A stretch of DNA of 64,000 nt from Methylococcaceae bacterium UBA6146 (lineage in GTDB: Bacteria > Pseudomonadota > Gammaproteobacteria > Methylococcales > Methylomonadaceae). The notes under the pieces were generated by a model that did not search any database, was not told the origin of the DNA, and saw only the letters and a list, made by a program, of their open reading frames with translations. Below are positions 9,107-21,977 of the stretch, piece by piece. The position numbers and the translations under genes are program-made. Within the stretch, counting starts at the first letter, position 1; each line of letters begins with the position of its first letter. The stretch is from assembly GCA_002422395.1 (NCBI GenBank), contig DIUY01000001.1:186001-250000 (forward strand), given 5' to 3'.

Positions 9107-9295
9107 TTATCCTAAAACCGCTGAGACCAGAAAAATCAGGCCTGCCACAAAAGCAGCCGTAAAAATTATCCCCGCAATAACATAAAGTTTCAGCTCACCC
9201 TGCGTAAAATCTTGCTCTCGGTTTTTATTGCTTTGCACACCGACAAAAGCCGCCAGCACACTTTTAACTATCTGGATAATTGTTGGTTTTGACAT
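9107..9295 (-). CDS. DUF2970 family membrane protein
   Basis: 62 residues. The pattern SVLAAFVGVQSNKNREQDFT followed by a C-terminal hydrophobic helix (VIAGIIFTAAFVAGLIFLVS) is that of DUF2970 proteins, small inner-membrane proteins of proteobacteria with no known function. I start at 9295 because GGAG lies seven bases upstream; the longer in-frame extension to 9349 runs into the metH leader. Divergent from metH. Confidence 0.85.
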   Translation of the reverse strand: MSKPTIIQIVKSVLAAFVGVQSNKNREQDFTQGELKLYVIAGIIFTAAFVAGLIFLVSAVLG

Positions 9296-9395
9296 AACCA
9301 TCTCCGTTAATAAAGCAAAAATAATAGTGTTTGCTACATGTTTACGCAATCAATATATCCAAACATTTCCCTTAACCCTGGCCTCCTAATCCATC

Positions 9396-13076
<3,681 letters not shown>

Positions 13077-13146
13077 GGAATAGGCAAAACAACGTTGCCA
13101 AGTTGGTTTTTTAGATTTTGTAGGGCTTGCGGTTTTGTGGCGGGAT

Positions 13147-14784
13147 TTATGTCCCCGCCTGTTCCGAAGCGATCCCCGCGGTATTTGCCAACTCCGGCGC
13201 CGCCGCCAACAACTGCTTGGTGTAATCGTGTTTCGGTTGGGTCAGCACCTGCACAACAGCGCCTTGCTCAATAATTTTGCCTTTATACATCACGGCAACG
13301 TCATCAGCGATTTCAGCCACAACACCAAGGTTGTGGGTGATAAACAAATAACTCACGCCCTGCTCTTGTTGCAGGGTTTTAAGCAATTGGATAATTTGTG
13401 CCTGCACCGACACATCCAGCGCACTCGTGGGTTCATCGCAAACAATCAGCTTAGGTTCAACCGCCAACGCGCGGGCGATACAAACCCGTTGCCGCTGCCC
13501 ACCGGAAAACTCATGGGGATAGCGTAGGGCTGAATCTTCAGGCAAACCGACTTGCTGCAACAGTTGCCTGACCCGTGTTTGCCGCGCCGACGGACTGACA
13601 TCAGGACGTAAAGCATCAATGCCTTCGGCAACAATGTCACCGACCAGCATTCGAGGATTCATTGCGGAAAACGGGTCTTGAAAAACAATCTGGAGCACCG
13701 CGCGTTGTCGCCGCAAGGCTGCGCCACTTAACTGCGTCAGTTCAATCCCATTAATGGTGACTTGGCCACCACTGTGTGGGATTAGATTTAACAGGCTTTT
13801 GCCCAAAGTCGTTTTACCACAGCCTGATTCACCGACCAAAGCCAAGGTTTTGCCCTGCTGAATCTCAAAACTGACGCCATCGACGGCCCGCACATAATCG
13901 ACCACCCGCTTAAAAAGCCCTTTGCGTATAGGGTAATAACAAGAAAAATCAGTGACTTTCAATAACGGCGGTTTTTCTTGGTGCTGGCGTGTCAGACAGC
14001 TTTGCATGGAAGGCAAGGCATTGAGCAACTGACGCGTATAAGGGTGTTTAGGGTGGCTGAAAAATTCGGCAGTTAAGCCCGTTTCAACCAGCTTGCCTTG
14101 CTGCATCACGGCAACGCGGTCGGCGATAGTCGAAACCAGCGCCAAATCATGGCTGATAAGCCACAAGGCCATGCCGCTCTGTTGTTGTAGGTTTTTCAAC
14201 AACGCCAATATTTGCGCCTGTATCGTCACATCCAGCGCCGTGGTCGGCTCATCGGCAATCAGCAAATCCGGCTTTGCCGCCAAAGCAATCGCTATCATCA
14301 CGCGCTGGCGCTGACCGCCGGACAGCTGATGCGGGTAATCGTTGATGCGCCGCTCAGGATTAGGTATCTCAACCTGCCGCAACAATTCCAACACCCGTTG
14401 CCTGACGGCTTGTTTAGGCAAACTGAAATGTAGGTTAATGACTTCGGCAATCTGTTTGCCTAGCGTCATGACCGGATTCAATGACGACATGGGGTCTTGG
14501 AAAATCAAACCGATACGGCGGCCACGGATTGTGCATAGCTCTGCTTCGGAATGATGCAGCAAGTTGTCGCCGTTTAACGTGATTGCGCGGGCATCAAGCG
14601 CGGCATTATTGGGCAATAGCCGCAACACCGACAACGCAGTGATGGATTTTCCTGAACCGGACTCGCCCACTAGCGCAAACGTTTCGCCCGGATAAATGGC
14701 GAAACTGATGCCATCAACCACTTTTTGCTGGTGATTGAAAGTGACGGTTAGGTTTTCTATGGTAAGGAGGGGAGAAATCATCAT
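13147..14784 (-). CDS. Double-ATPase peptide ABC transporter protein (YejF/DppDF type)
   Basis: 545 residues containing two complete ABC ATPase domains. The first has Walker A GESGSGKS, signature LSGGQRQRV and Walker B LLIADEPTTALD; the second has GESGCGKTT, FSGGQRQRV and LIVCDEPTSALD. This fused arrangement is that of YejF, the ATPase of oligopeptide/microcin C importers. No permease or binding-protein gene flanks it; metH lies on one side and a toxin-antitoxin pair on the other. The partners must therefore be encoded elsewhere, or the protein is an orphan. Start choice between two adjacent ATGs is arbitrary. Confidence 0.88.
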   Translation of the reverse strand: MMISPLLTIENLTVTFNHQQKVVDGISFAIYPGETFALVGESGSGKSITALSVLRLLPNNAALDARAITLNGDNLLHHSEAELCTIRGRRIGLIFQDPMSSLNPVMTLGKQIAEVINLHFSLPKQAVRQRVLELLRQVEIPNPERRINDYPHQLSGGQRQRVMIAIALAAKPDLLIADEPTTALDVTIQAQILALLKNLQQQSGMALWLISHDLALVSTIADRVAVMQQGKLVETGLTAEFFSHPKHPYTRQLLNALPSMQSCLTRQHQEKPPLLKVTDFSCYYPIRKGLFKRVVDYVRAVDGVSFEIQQGKTLALVGESGCGKTTLGKSLLNLIPHSGGQVTINGIELTQLSGAALRRQRAVLQIVFQDPFSAMNPRMLVGDIVAEGIDALRPDVSPSARQTRVRQLLQQVGLPEDSALRYPHEFSGGQRQRVCIARALAVEPKLIVCDEPTSALDVSVQAQIIQLLKTLQQEQGVSYLFITHNLGVVAEIADDVAVMYKGKIIEQGAVVQVLTQPKHDYTKQLLAAAPELANTAGIASEQAGT

Positions 14785-14832
14785 GCTATTGTTCGTTCAA
14801 AAAGTACGTAATGCGCGTACATAGTTGGCAGT

Positions 14833-15174
14833 TCATTCCCTGTTATTCAGCATGTCCGTAATTGCGCTGATAATGGTCTGATGCGTCTTTTCTTTCAAAG
14901 CGGCAATATTATTTTTAACGATAACTTCTTCGCTGGCTGTAAACAATTTACCAAGACGCACATAACTGATCCGCTCTAAGGTTCCCCATGTGAAATCATC
15001 CTCATCTATGCGGACGGCTTGAATGTCGCTATAGCTTTTGCTGGTGATTTGGCACAATATCCAATCATTTTTCTGTGCATAAGCAAGCACCAGTGCAGGC
15101 CGTAATTTTGTATCACTTAGATTTGAAAATGGAAACGATACAAACACAATATCCCTTACTGAAATTTTTCCCAT
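14833..15174 (-). CDS. PemK/MazF-like toxin
   Basis: 113 residues. Begins with the family pattern RDIVFVSFPFSNLSDTKLRP followed by ALVLA, in which the SD-x-K-RP segment is typical of PemK/MazF-fold endoribonucleases. QITSK in strand 3 and the DFTWGTLERISYVRLGKLF segment also fit. Such toxins cleave mRNA when the antitoxin is lost. The gene overlaps the upstream antitoxin by 19 bp, the usual coupling. Confidence 0.87.
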   Translation of the reverse strand: MGKISVRDIVFVSFPFSNLSDTKLRPALVLAYAQKNDWILCQITSKSYSDIQAVRIDEDDFTWGTLERISYVRLGKLFTASEEVIVKNNIAALKEKTHQTIISAITDMLNNRE

Positions 15175-15359
15175 GCCTCGTCCTCTTCCTCCTTATTCCA
15201 ATCTGTCGCCAGAACATGTTCGCTTAATAATGCCGCTTCATTATGTTCTGCCCGGGCAAGTTTTGCAGATATAAAACTGACAAAATCCAAAACTTCCCGC
15301 TGCATATCTTCTGGCAACGCCGCACTTTTTATGGCTATTTCTTGAGTTAATGAGTTCAT
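15156..15359 (-). CDS. Antitoxin of the PemK-like pair (DUF2281-like)
   Basis: 67 residues, beginning MNSLTQEIAIKSAALP, then MQREVLDFVSFISAKL and an acidic tail (NKEEEDEAWEKFQ). The helix pattern resembles DUF2281-type antitoxins, and three other small proteins in the window share it (37338-37565, 41084-41287, 45632-45874). Its 3' end overlaps the toxin gene, so antitoxin is made first. Confidence 0.78.
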   Translation of the reverse strand: MNSLTQEIAIKSAALPEDMQREVLDFVSFISAKLARAEHNEAALLSEHVLATDWNKEEEDEAWEKFQ

Positions 15360-15384
15360 TGGCTCAACTTGTATGTAAAAAAGG

Positions 15385-15491
15385 GTAGTGGGTTAAATCT
15401 GGTGGCTGGAGTACAAGCCTAGGCTTGTACAGGCGCAAACCTAGGTTTGCACTCCACATTACGAACTAAAATTACAGATTTAACCCACTAC
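15385..15491. repeat. Palindromic repeat element, copy 1
   Basis: 107 bp bounded by 16-bp terminal inverted repeats (GTAGTGGGTTAAATCT at 15385-15400; its complement at 15476-15491). Inside are two perfect palindromes: 20 bp at 15411-15430 (GTACAAGCCT and its complement) and 16 bp at 15435-15450 (GCAAACCT and its complement). A second copy in inverted order lies at 33258-33365. It carries no ORF of its own and looks like a MITE or REP-type element. Confidence 0.85.
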
Positions 15492-15580
15492 CTAAAAAAG
15501 TTTAATGTCTATTGGTGGTTTTCTGCTTTCGGCGCAGTAAATTGGGACGCATTCATTCTTAACCGACGCATAATGAAAAC

Positions 15581-16483
15581 CTACCCAAAAATCCGCCACC
15601 ATCCAGTTGGCTTGTCCGGCATCGAGTGGATTATCCGCCCCATCAACTCACCTAGCTTAACCGCCTGCCCTGCGCCCAATTCAGGTTGCCATTGCACTTT
15701 ATCTTTGCCAAACATTACGATAATCGTCGAGCCCATGTTAAACCGCCCCATTTCATCGCCGATATTTAACGTTGGTGCATTGTCCTGATAACGCCAGCTT
15801 CGCACCTTATCTATCGTGGGCGGTGTGACCACGCCGTGCCAGACGGTTTCGATGCTGGAGACAAAAATAGCCCCGACCAGCACTAATGCCATCGGTCCCG
15901 CTTCGGTGTCAAAGATAGCCACGACGCGTTCGTTTCTGGCGAATAAGCCTGGGACTGCGTTGGTGGTCGCCGAGTTGACACTGAACAAACGTCCGGGGAT
16001 ATGCACCATTTCGCGTAATGTGCCGGTCAATGGCATGTGCATCCGGTGATAATCCTTAGGTGACAAGTAAATTGTACTGAATACGCCATCATTAAAGGGT
16101 TCTGCACGTTCGCCACTGCCACCCAGCAAGTCAGTGGCGGTAAACCGCTTGCCCTTAGCTTGGAACAAGTTACCGTCAGTAATCGCGCCGATCTGGCTGA
16201 TAACGCCATCGGCAGGACAGGCAACGGCATGGTTTTCGGTCGTTAGCAGCCTGGCGTCAGGCTTTAACGCGCGGGTAAAAAAGTCGTTAAAACTTGGGTA
16301 GTTATCAATATCTTGCTCTAGGGCTTCAGCCATATTGACGCCGTAATGTTTGATAACTTGTTTGATAAATAAATTTTTCCAAACTTTGTTTTCTGAGTGC
16401 GTGAACTTGCTCATCAAAACGGACAAAGCGTGGTGCGGCAACAAATATTGCGGCAATGCGATTAGAGTTTCTTTAATGGACAT
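15581..16483 (-). CDS. psd: Phosphatidylserine decarboxylase
   Basis: Converts phosphatidylserine to phosphatidylethanolamine at the inner membrane. 300 residues from the ATG at 16483, which gives the family's usual N-terminus (MSIKETLIALPQYLLPHHAL); the longer reading overlaps queF. The self-cleavage site is MGST near residue 260 (LGST in many homologues), where the serine becomes the pyruvoyl group. DYHRMHMPLTG supplies the conserved histidines, and FFTRALKPDARLL is family-typical. It starts 7 bp after the queF stop, so the two are co-transcribed. Confidence 0.96.
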   Translation of the reverse strand: MSIKETLIALPQYLLPHHALSVLMSKFTHSENKVWKNLFIKQVIKHYGVNMAEALEQDIDNYPSFNDFFTRALKPDARLLTTENHAVACPADGVISQIGAITDGNLFQAKGKRFTATDLLGGSGERAEPFNDGVFSTIYLSPKDYHRMHMPLTGTLREMVHIPGRLFSVNSATTNAVPGLFARNERVVAIFDTEAGPMALVLVGAIFVSSIETVWHGVVTPPTIDKVRSWRYQDNAPTLNIGDEMGRFNMGSTIIVMFGKDKVQWQPELGAGQAVKLGELMGRIIHSMPDKPTGWWRIFG

Positions 16484-16490
16484 AATAGGT

Positions 16491-16880
16491 TTACGGCAGG
16501 TTGACCAATTCGGGGGCTTGCCAGTCCGGATTTCTGTGTTCAACCACGACCGTGGTGTAAATGCCGCCGCGCACATTAAATTCGGCACGGATACGCATGA
16601 AGTTGGGATTTATGGCGGCAACTATATCGTTGAGGATTTCATTGGTGACGGCTTCGTGAAATGCCCCCTGATCGCGGAACGCCCACATATACAATTTGAG
16701 GGCTTTCAATTCCACGCACAACGCCGCTGGCACGTATTCAATCTGAATTGTGGCAAAATCCGGCTGGCCGGTTTTAGGGCACAAACAGGTGAATTCTGGA
16801 ATGTCGATACGGATGGTGTAATCGCGGCCAAGCTGTGGGTTGGCGAACGTTTCTAAGTCTTTGCTGGGGCGTGTTGTCAT
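16491..16880 (-). CDS. queF: NADPH-dependent 7-cyano-7-deazaguanine reductase QueF (short type)
   Basis: 129 residues, the short unimodular class. Reduces preQ0 to preQ1 in queuosine biosynthesis. FTCLCPKTGQPDFATI contains the nucleophilic cysteine and the aspartate; ELKALKLYMWAFRDQGAFHE is the conserved substrate-binding segment. First gene of a unit with psd. No preQ1 riboswitch was recognised in the 214 bp upstream (16881-17094), which I otherwise read as empty. Confidence 0.96.
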   Translation of the reverse strand: MTTRPSKDLETFANPQLGRDYTIRIDIPEFTCLCPKTGQPDFATIQIEYVPAALCVELKALKLYMWAFRDQGAFHEAVTNEILNDIVAAINPNFMRIRAEFNVRGGIYTTVVVEHRNPDWQAPELVNLP

Positions 16881-17094
16881 GGTTATTCCAAATTTTAATA
16901 AATAATATTGGCATTATAACAGTTGTTTTCAACAAGTCTGGCGGACAACTTTTCCTGACAAGGAACTGAAACCGGATCATGACGTTGGCGGGCTGCCTGC
17001 TCTACGACAAGGCCACAAGGGGTGAGGAATGGCCATTTTAGCACCGCCCAAGCTAGCTTTTTACACCTGATTTAAGTTACCAACACATGCACTT

Positions 17095-17904
17095 TTAAGG
17101 TTTAAACCAGCTAACCCGTTTGCCAAGATTCAAATTTTTCAATAAACCATTGCACAGCAGACCGTCCAGTTTTCTCTCGTGTTGAAGACTGCGGTCTTTG
17201 ACTTGGTATAACGAGCCTTTATCCGTTTGCTTAACCCCAAACACCTCCCCTTTCTCCAATCTATCCAGCAATTCTACAAACGTATCGACACTATGATGCA
17301 CCGCCCGCCAGAACAAAGTCAGCTCATCGTCAGTTTCTTTTATTTCTGGTGAGACATGGGCAATGATATTACCGGTATCAATGCCAGCGTTTATGTAATG
17401 GATAGTGCAACCGACCTTTTCTGGCTCCTGATTGTACAAGGCCCAGAAGGTGCAGTCAGCGCCACGATACTCAGGTGACAAGCCGCCGTGCAAGTTGATC
17501 ATGCCCAAGCGCCCTTTAGCCAGCAAATCACCTTTAATCAACGAGGTGCCAAAGACGAGAATAAGGTCTGGTGCGTATTGGTCAACAATATCCGACACTG
17601 ATGGGTGGTTGATATGTGGAACAACGACCTTAATGTCTTCACGATCAAGCGTTGGAGTGTCCGCACCAAAAAAGAACTGCGCCTCTTTATTGCCCGTATA
17701 GCGTTTGCGGTCCCGTAACCAGCGCCAGACTTTGTTGCGGAATTTTGCCGGATTAAGCAGCAAACCAATGATTTTTTTTATTGGCGCATCATGTCCGCCT
17801 TCTTGGACTATCGCGAGTGGTAAGCAAGCTTTGCTTAATTGGTTGGCGAAATACAAATGTCGGGGCGATTGGCCGCAAAGGATAATAACTGAAAGTTGTG
17901 ACAT
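17095..17904 (-). CDS. Formyltransferase-family enzyme
   Basis: 269 residues. The formyltransferase catalytic triad is visible: N and H in MINLHGGLSPEYRGADCTFW and D in HYINAGIDTGNII. This is the Fmt/PurN/ArnA-N fold, which transfers formyl from 10-formyltetrahydrofolate to an amine; the standalone form is common in sugar-nucleotide and surface-glycan clusters. It follows the toroid-fold protein by 3 bp and divergently faces a PaaK-like ligase, so an N-formylated surface sugar is plausible but unproven. It lacks a separate tRNA-binding domain, so it is not Fmt. Confidence 0.82.
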   Translation of the reverse strand: MSQLSVIILCGQSPRHLYFANQLSKACLPLAIVQEGGHDAPIKKIIGLLLNPAKFRNKVWRWLRDRKRYTGNKEAQFFFGADTPTLDREDIKVVVPHINHPSVSDIVDQYAPDLILVFGTSLIKGDLLAKGRLGMINLHGGLSPEYRGADCTFWALYNQEPEKVGCTIHYINAGIDTGNIIAHVSPEIKETDDELTLFWRAVHHSVDTFVELLDRLEKGEVFGVKQTDKGSLYQVKDRSLQHERKLDGLLCNGLLKNLNLGKRVSWFKP

Positions 17905-17907
17905 AAT

Positions 17908-19104
17908 TTATTTTGATTCTGGAATGTTTATGTGAGCCATATTAAGCATTAATGCGTCAGCAAAGAATTTTGCCGCCCAGTTCGGGTATTCAAACATTGA
18001 ATAACGTCCCCAAACAGGTGCAGAACCTGCAACCGCCCCATCCTGATAATCTTTTTTGCCGGTTATCCGATGGTTGGATTTAACATAACTTATGCCCCGC
18101 ACTGCATGTTGTTCGAGCTCTTTTATTCCTTGAGAATGCAGCAACCGTAACCAAATTATACTCATCTGAGCCAGTCCGGTCAGACAACAATAATTGGCTT
18201 GGGCGGCCCAATTATCGGCATAAGTTCCAGATAACCAGCCATCTTCCCTTTGCTGTGCGGCTTGTGCCGTGGCGGCTTTAATTGCCGCGCCGATCATTTC
18301 CTCATTATCAAGCAATAGCCCGCTTTCTAAAACACCCCGAATGGCATAAGCGATATTATGGGTAAACGGCAGGCCATTCTCTTTAAAACCATTGGTTTTA
18401 AACCAGCCTGAAGAGGTCTGCTGGGTTAGCGCCCAGCGAATATTTTTGGCCGCAGCATCCACCAAATCCTGTTCATTGGCAAGAAGGCCTGTCCGCAGCA
18501 ACGCCCAAGCCGAACGGGTATTATACGTGTGGGGCGTGTTGTTGTGGACTGACCGCCGCCAACAGCCATCATCATCCTGCTGTGACAGCATCCATTTTCC
18601 TGCCCTGACAGCCGCATCAAGACATTCGGTGCGGTTGAACGCCAAATATCCGGCAATCATGCCATGCATGATTTGCCCAGTATTAAAAATGACCGGTTTA
18701 CTGCCAGCCTCGCCAAAATGCCCAGGAAACGAACCGTCGGGATTTTGGATAGAAAGCTCCCAATCGACAATTTGTTGGGCACGCCCTTTTAACTCCGGAT
18801 TATTCAGAACCGTCCCAGCAGCAAGAAAAGTTTCAATGATATAGCCACTCGTTTCAGGATAAGCAGGCAACCATCCGTCTTCAAAACTCCAACCCGCCGA
18901 TATTCCACCCTGATCCTTTTGACCCAAGCGCTGGTCTTGGGCACGGCACAGCCAGTCAATTGCAGCTTTGAGATGAACTTCATCGGCTTGGACGGGTTGT
19001 TTTGACAACCCTGTCAAATCATCAAGCACAATCGCCATATGTGCCGGTCGCCAAGGTTTATATCTGAGAGGTAATTGAATTAATTTCGAAAGTTGTGTTG
19101 TCAT
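17908..19104 (-). CDS. Prenyltransferase/squalene-oxidase-like (α/α-toroid) repeat protein
   Basis: 398 residues made of repeated helical units with W-x-x-x-Q-x-x-DG patterns: AIDWLCRAQDQ, DWELSIQNPDGSFPG, KWMLSQQDDDGCW, IRWALTQQTSSGWF, and AAQQREDGWLSG. This is the α/α-toroid seen in terpene cyclases, polysaccharide-processing and heparinase-like proteins. The DxDD motif of class II cyclases is not obvious, so I do not call it a cyclase. Neighbours argue for a role in polysaccharide chemistry; the specific reaction is unknown. Confidence 0.75.
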   Translation of the reverse strand: MTTQLSKLIQLPLRYKPWRPAHMAIVLDDLTGLSKQPVQADEVHLKAAIDWLCRAQDQRLGQKDQGGISAGWSFEDGWLPAYPETSGYIIETFLAAGTVLNNPELKGRAQQIVDWELSIQNPDGSFPGHFGEAGSKPVIFNTGQIMHGMIAGYLAFNRTECLDAAVRAGKWMLSQQDDDGCWRRSVHNNTPHTYNTRSAWALLRTGLLANEQDLVDAAAKNIRWALTQQTSSGWFKTNGFKENGLPFTHNIAYAIRGVLESGLLLDNEEMIGAAIKAATAQAAQQREDGWLSGTYADNWAAQANYCCLTGLAQMSIIWLRLLHSQGIKELEQHAVRGISYVKSNHRITGKKDYQDGAVAGSAPVWGRYSMFEYPNWAAKFFADALMLNMAHINIPESK

Positions 19105-19690
19105 AAATGCACCTGATTGAAAAAAGTTCTTCAGCTATCTAGGGCAGACCACAGGACGCCTAACGATGGATAAGGCGGCGACGGGAAAGCACATAAACAG
19201 CGTCCGTAGGCGGAACCGCCGATTAGCTAGCCGTTTCTGAAATTTGCTGAGGAAATCCCCCGTATCAGGGCTAGCTTCGCGGTCATGCCCAATTATAGCA
19301 ATTAAAAAAACACATCCGTAACTTTGAAGCCGGCCTCATTTTGCCCGGTGCTTAAGCCGAAGTTTGTTTGTATTCCGCTCATTAAGTTTTACATTTACCG
19401 CCAACATGCAAAAAAATGGCTGCCAATTGCCATGTCCCGCCCCGCCTGTATAGGTCGGTTGCCACCTACTCAATCCTCCAAGAGATTGAACCGGTTTTTA
19501 AAGCACACCACATAATCAGTGATGATATAATTTTTATGCAATGTAGCTTTAATTGTAAGTTTCATGGCAACTAGGGCAAATTAATCACCATGCAAACTGG
19601 CATGAGGCCATGTTAAATGCCGCAACTCCCTGTCAGCCCAAGCCACTTATAAAAATTCCGGCAACAACACCCCCTTTTTTTCAGCAGACT
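19105..19690. other. Long divergent intergenic region
   Basis: About 590 bp between the toroid gene (minus) and the PaaK-like gene (plus). I see no convincing gene; a 63-codon open frame at 19324-19515 has no ribosome-binding site or coding character. The region must hold both promoters. A short GC-rich stretch at 19196-19212 (GTCCGTAGGCGGAACCG) can form a small hairpin. Nothing else was identifiable. Confidence 0.5.
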
Positions 19691-21055
19691 ATGCAAACCA
19701 TGCAAAACCTAATCCATAAAGCCTTAATTTGTGCCTTAGCCCCCAAAAGGATCAAAGTAATGCGAACCGTCATGGAGCGGCAACATTGGCAAGAAAATGG
19801 TATCGTGTCATACCAAGAAAACCACCTTAGAAAACTAATCCAATATTGTTGGGACTACGTGCCATTTTACCGGTCACGTTGGCAAGGCTACATTGACAGC
19901 CCCAATGACATCCAACACTTGGGCGATCTACAAAACCTTCCTATTCTCACGAAAGAAGAACTGCGCACAGAACTTTCCGGCTTGACCACCACCGCGCCAT
20001 GGATTAAAAGCGAAGAAGCGAGGTCTGGTGGCAGCACAGGCAAACCCACTATTTTTCGTATGACTAAAGAAGATCAAGAAACAATGTGGGGGCAAATATA
20101 TGTTGGCTGGCATTGGGCGGGTTATCGGGTGGGGGAGCCTTTCTTGGCGGTTGGCGGCGAATCATTAGGCACCGGCCTCACAGACCAGCGCAGTGTTAAA
20201 GACAAAATCATGAACCGTTGGTCATTCAGCGGTTCAAATTTAACGCTGGACAGGGTAAAGGCTTTAGTCAAAGCGCCCCACTTCCAACAAATCCGCTTTA
20301 TTTACGGTTATCCCAATGCTATTCGTGAATTGGGCGAATTGTTGATGCAACTAGACGCCCGATTCCCAAAGCTCCAAGGTGTCGCATGTACGGCAGAAGT
20401 GATGCGTTTGGAAGTGAGGCAACGCATTATCGAAACACTAGGTGTTGACAATGTGTTTGATCAATATGGCTTAAACGATGGTGGCCTGCTAGCCGTTGAA
20501 GGCGCGGAGCATGATGGCCTGCATGTGTTCTTTCATCGTGGCATTTTGGAAATACTCGACAATGACAACCGCCAAATCCATGTGCTAAAGCAGTCCGGGA
20601 GAGCGGTAGCGACCTGCATCAGCAATTACGCCACGCCTTTTGTCCGCTATGAAACTGGCGACATGGTGCATTGGCAAAGCAAAGAACCAGCACCTTCTGG
20701 GATTGGCTGGCCCCGCATCGGGCCGGTTGATGGGCGAACTGGCGATGTCATCTATTTGCCTTCGGGGCGAAGCATTGCTATGCCAGGATTAACTTTGGTA
20801 ATGCGCTGGCTGGATGGTTTGCGTCAATATCAATTCATCCAAACCGATGCCAATATTGTCATCGCCCGTCTTGACAAAGACATAGGCTTTAAATTCACCG
20901 AGGCCGAGGTTATAGCCTTTCTACAACAAAAAATTGCCCACGAAATTAACTGGCAAGTAGTGTGGGGCAAACCAGAACTTACCCGTAACGACAAATTGCT
21001 GATTATCCGCAACGATTGGCTACGGGAAAAGGGGCTTAACCGTCCACCCTCCTGA
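19691..21055 (+). CDS. Phenylacetate-CoA ligase/CapK-family adenylate-forming enzyme
   Basis: About 454 residues from ATG 19691; an in-frame extension to 19610 adds a low-complexity leader, and neither start has a clear ribosome-binding site. The adenylation signature GGSTGKPTIFRMT is clear, with YGLNDGG and FVRYETGDMVHW later in the chain. These match PaaK/CapK-like ligases that activate a carboxylate with ATP. CapK-like members sit in capsule and exopolysaccharide clusters, consistent with the divergent formyltransferase and toroid genes. Substrate unknown. Confidence 0.85.
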   Translation: MQTMQNLIHKALICALAPKRIKVMRTVMERQHWQENGIVSYQENHLRKLIQYCWDYVPFYRSRWQGYIDSPNDIQHLGDLQNLPILTKEELRTELSGLTTTAPWIKSEEARSGGSTGKPTIFRMTKEDQETMWGQIYVGWHWAGYRVGEPFLAVGGESLGTGLTDQRSVKDKIMNRWSFSGSNLTLDRVKALVKAPHFQQIRFIYGYPNAIRELGELLMQLDARFPKLQGVACTAEVMRLEVRQRIIETLGVDNVFDQYGLNDGGLLAVEGAEHDGLHVFFHRGILEILDNDNRQIHVLKQSGRAVATCISNYATPFVRYETGDMVHWQSKEPAPSGIGWPRIGPVDGRTGDVIYLPSGRSIAMPGLTLVMRWLDGLRQYQFIQTDANIVIARLDKDIGFKFTEAEVIAFLQQKIAHEINWQVVWGKPELTRNDKLLIIRNDWLREKGLNRPPS

Positions 21056-21104
21056 TTTATCATAACGGCACGAAGCTTGGGATGCCTACAAAAAAGAGGA
21101 TGCC

Positions 21105-21977
21105 CTACATTTTCCCCCTAAGCTTCAAAAAACGCATGTACCGCATCATGGAAATGTCGCCCTGTTCGGCGGCCACCCGCACCGCACAACCTTTGTCATG
21201 CAAATGGCTACAATCGTTAAACTGGCAGTTATCGAGCAACGGCTGGAATTCGCGGTAGCCATAAGCGAGTTGCTGATCGGAAAGGCCTGCCAAGCCAAAT
21301 ATGGCAACGCCTGGGCTATCAATCAGATCACCGCCCTCAGGCAAATGGTAGAGTGTTGCTGCGGTGGTGGTATGACGTCCATGCTTGGTGATGGCAGAAA
21401 CCGTGTTGGTTTTTAGTTCCTTATCAGGAATAAGCGCGTTCGTCAGTGATGATTTGCCAACGCCCGATTGCCCGGCAAGAATACTGACCTGGTTTTTTAG
21501 CGCGTTTTTTAGCCCATCCAGGCCGGTGGCTGTTGTCGCGCTGGCACGATATAGCGGATACCCCAAATGCTGATAGTCCAGCAGTTCTTTTTCAATAGCC
21601 GCCGATTGCGGCAAATCAGTTTTATTTAGCACCAAAGTCGCGTCTATGTTGCGCGTTTCACAAATGGCCAGATATTGGTCGACCAGCAAAAAATCACACG
21701 AGGGCTCCACCGCAAAAACCACAAAAATCCGGTCGATGTTTGCCGCCACCGGCCTGGGCTTGTCACCCCGTGAAGGGCGCAACAACACGGAGCGGCGCGG
21801 CAAAATCTCTTCTATACGCCCTTGGTCGGGCGCAGATTGTGTCCATAACACCCGGTCACCGGCGGCGACCATTTCCAGACGCCGCCGCGTTTGGCAGAGG
21901 GTGATTTTGCCGTTATGCTCAACCGCTATGCCTTGGCCTAAATGGGCAATCACCAAGCCTTCCAATAACGGCGTCAT
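21105..21977 (-). CDS. rsgA: Ribosome small-subunit-dependent GTPase A
   Basis: 290 residues. 30S assembly GTPase with circularly permuted motifs in the order G4 (LNKTDLP), G1 (AGQSGVGKSSL), G3 (DSPGV). An N-terminal OB fold precedes them and a C-terminal zinc knuckle follows (CQFNDCSHLHDKGC). Its ATG overlaps the stop of the M48 protease gene by one base (TAATG), so the two are translationally coupled. Confidence 0.96.
   Translation of the reverse strand: MTPLLEGLVIAHLGQGIAVEHNGKITLCQTRRRLEMVAAGDRVLWTQSAPDQGRIEEILPRRSVLLRPSRGDKPRPVAANIDRIFVVFAVEPSCDFLLVDQYLAICETRNIDATLVLNKTDLPQSAAIEKELLDYQHLGYPLYRASATTATGLDGLKNALKNQVSILAGQSGVGKSSLTNALIPDKELKTNTVSAITKHGRHTTTAATLYHLPEGGDLIDSPGVAIFGLAGLSDQQLAYGYREFQPLLDNCQFNDCSHLHDKGCAVRVAAEQGDISMMRYMRFLKLRGKM

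Noticed and set aside
9296..9395. Cobalamin or SAM-type riboswitch before metH
   Set aside because: The 100-bp leader is too short and lacks the B12-box or SAM core sequences.
19324..19515. 63-codon frame in the divergent region
   Set aside because: No ribosome-binding site, mixed composition and no recognisable domain.
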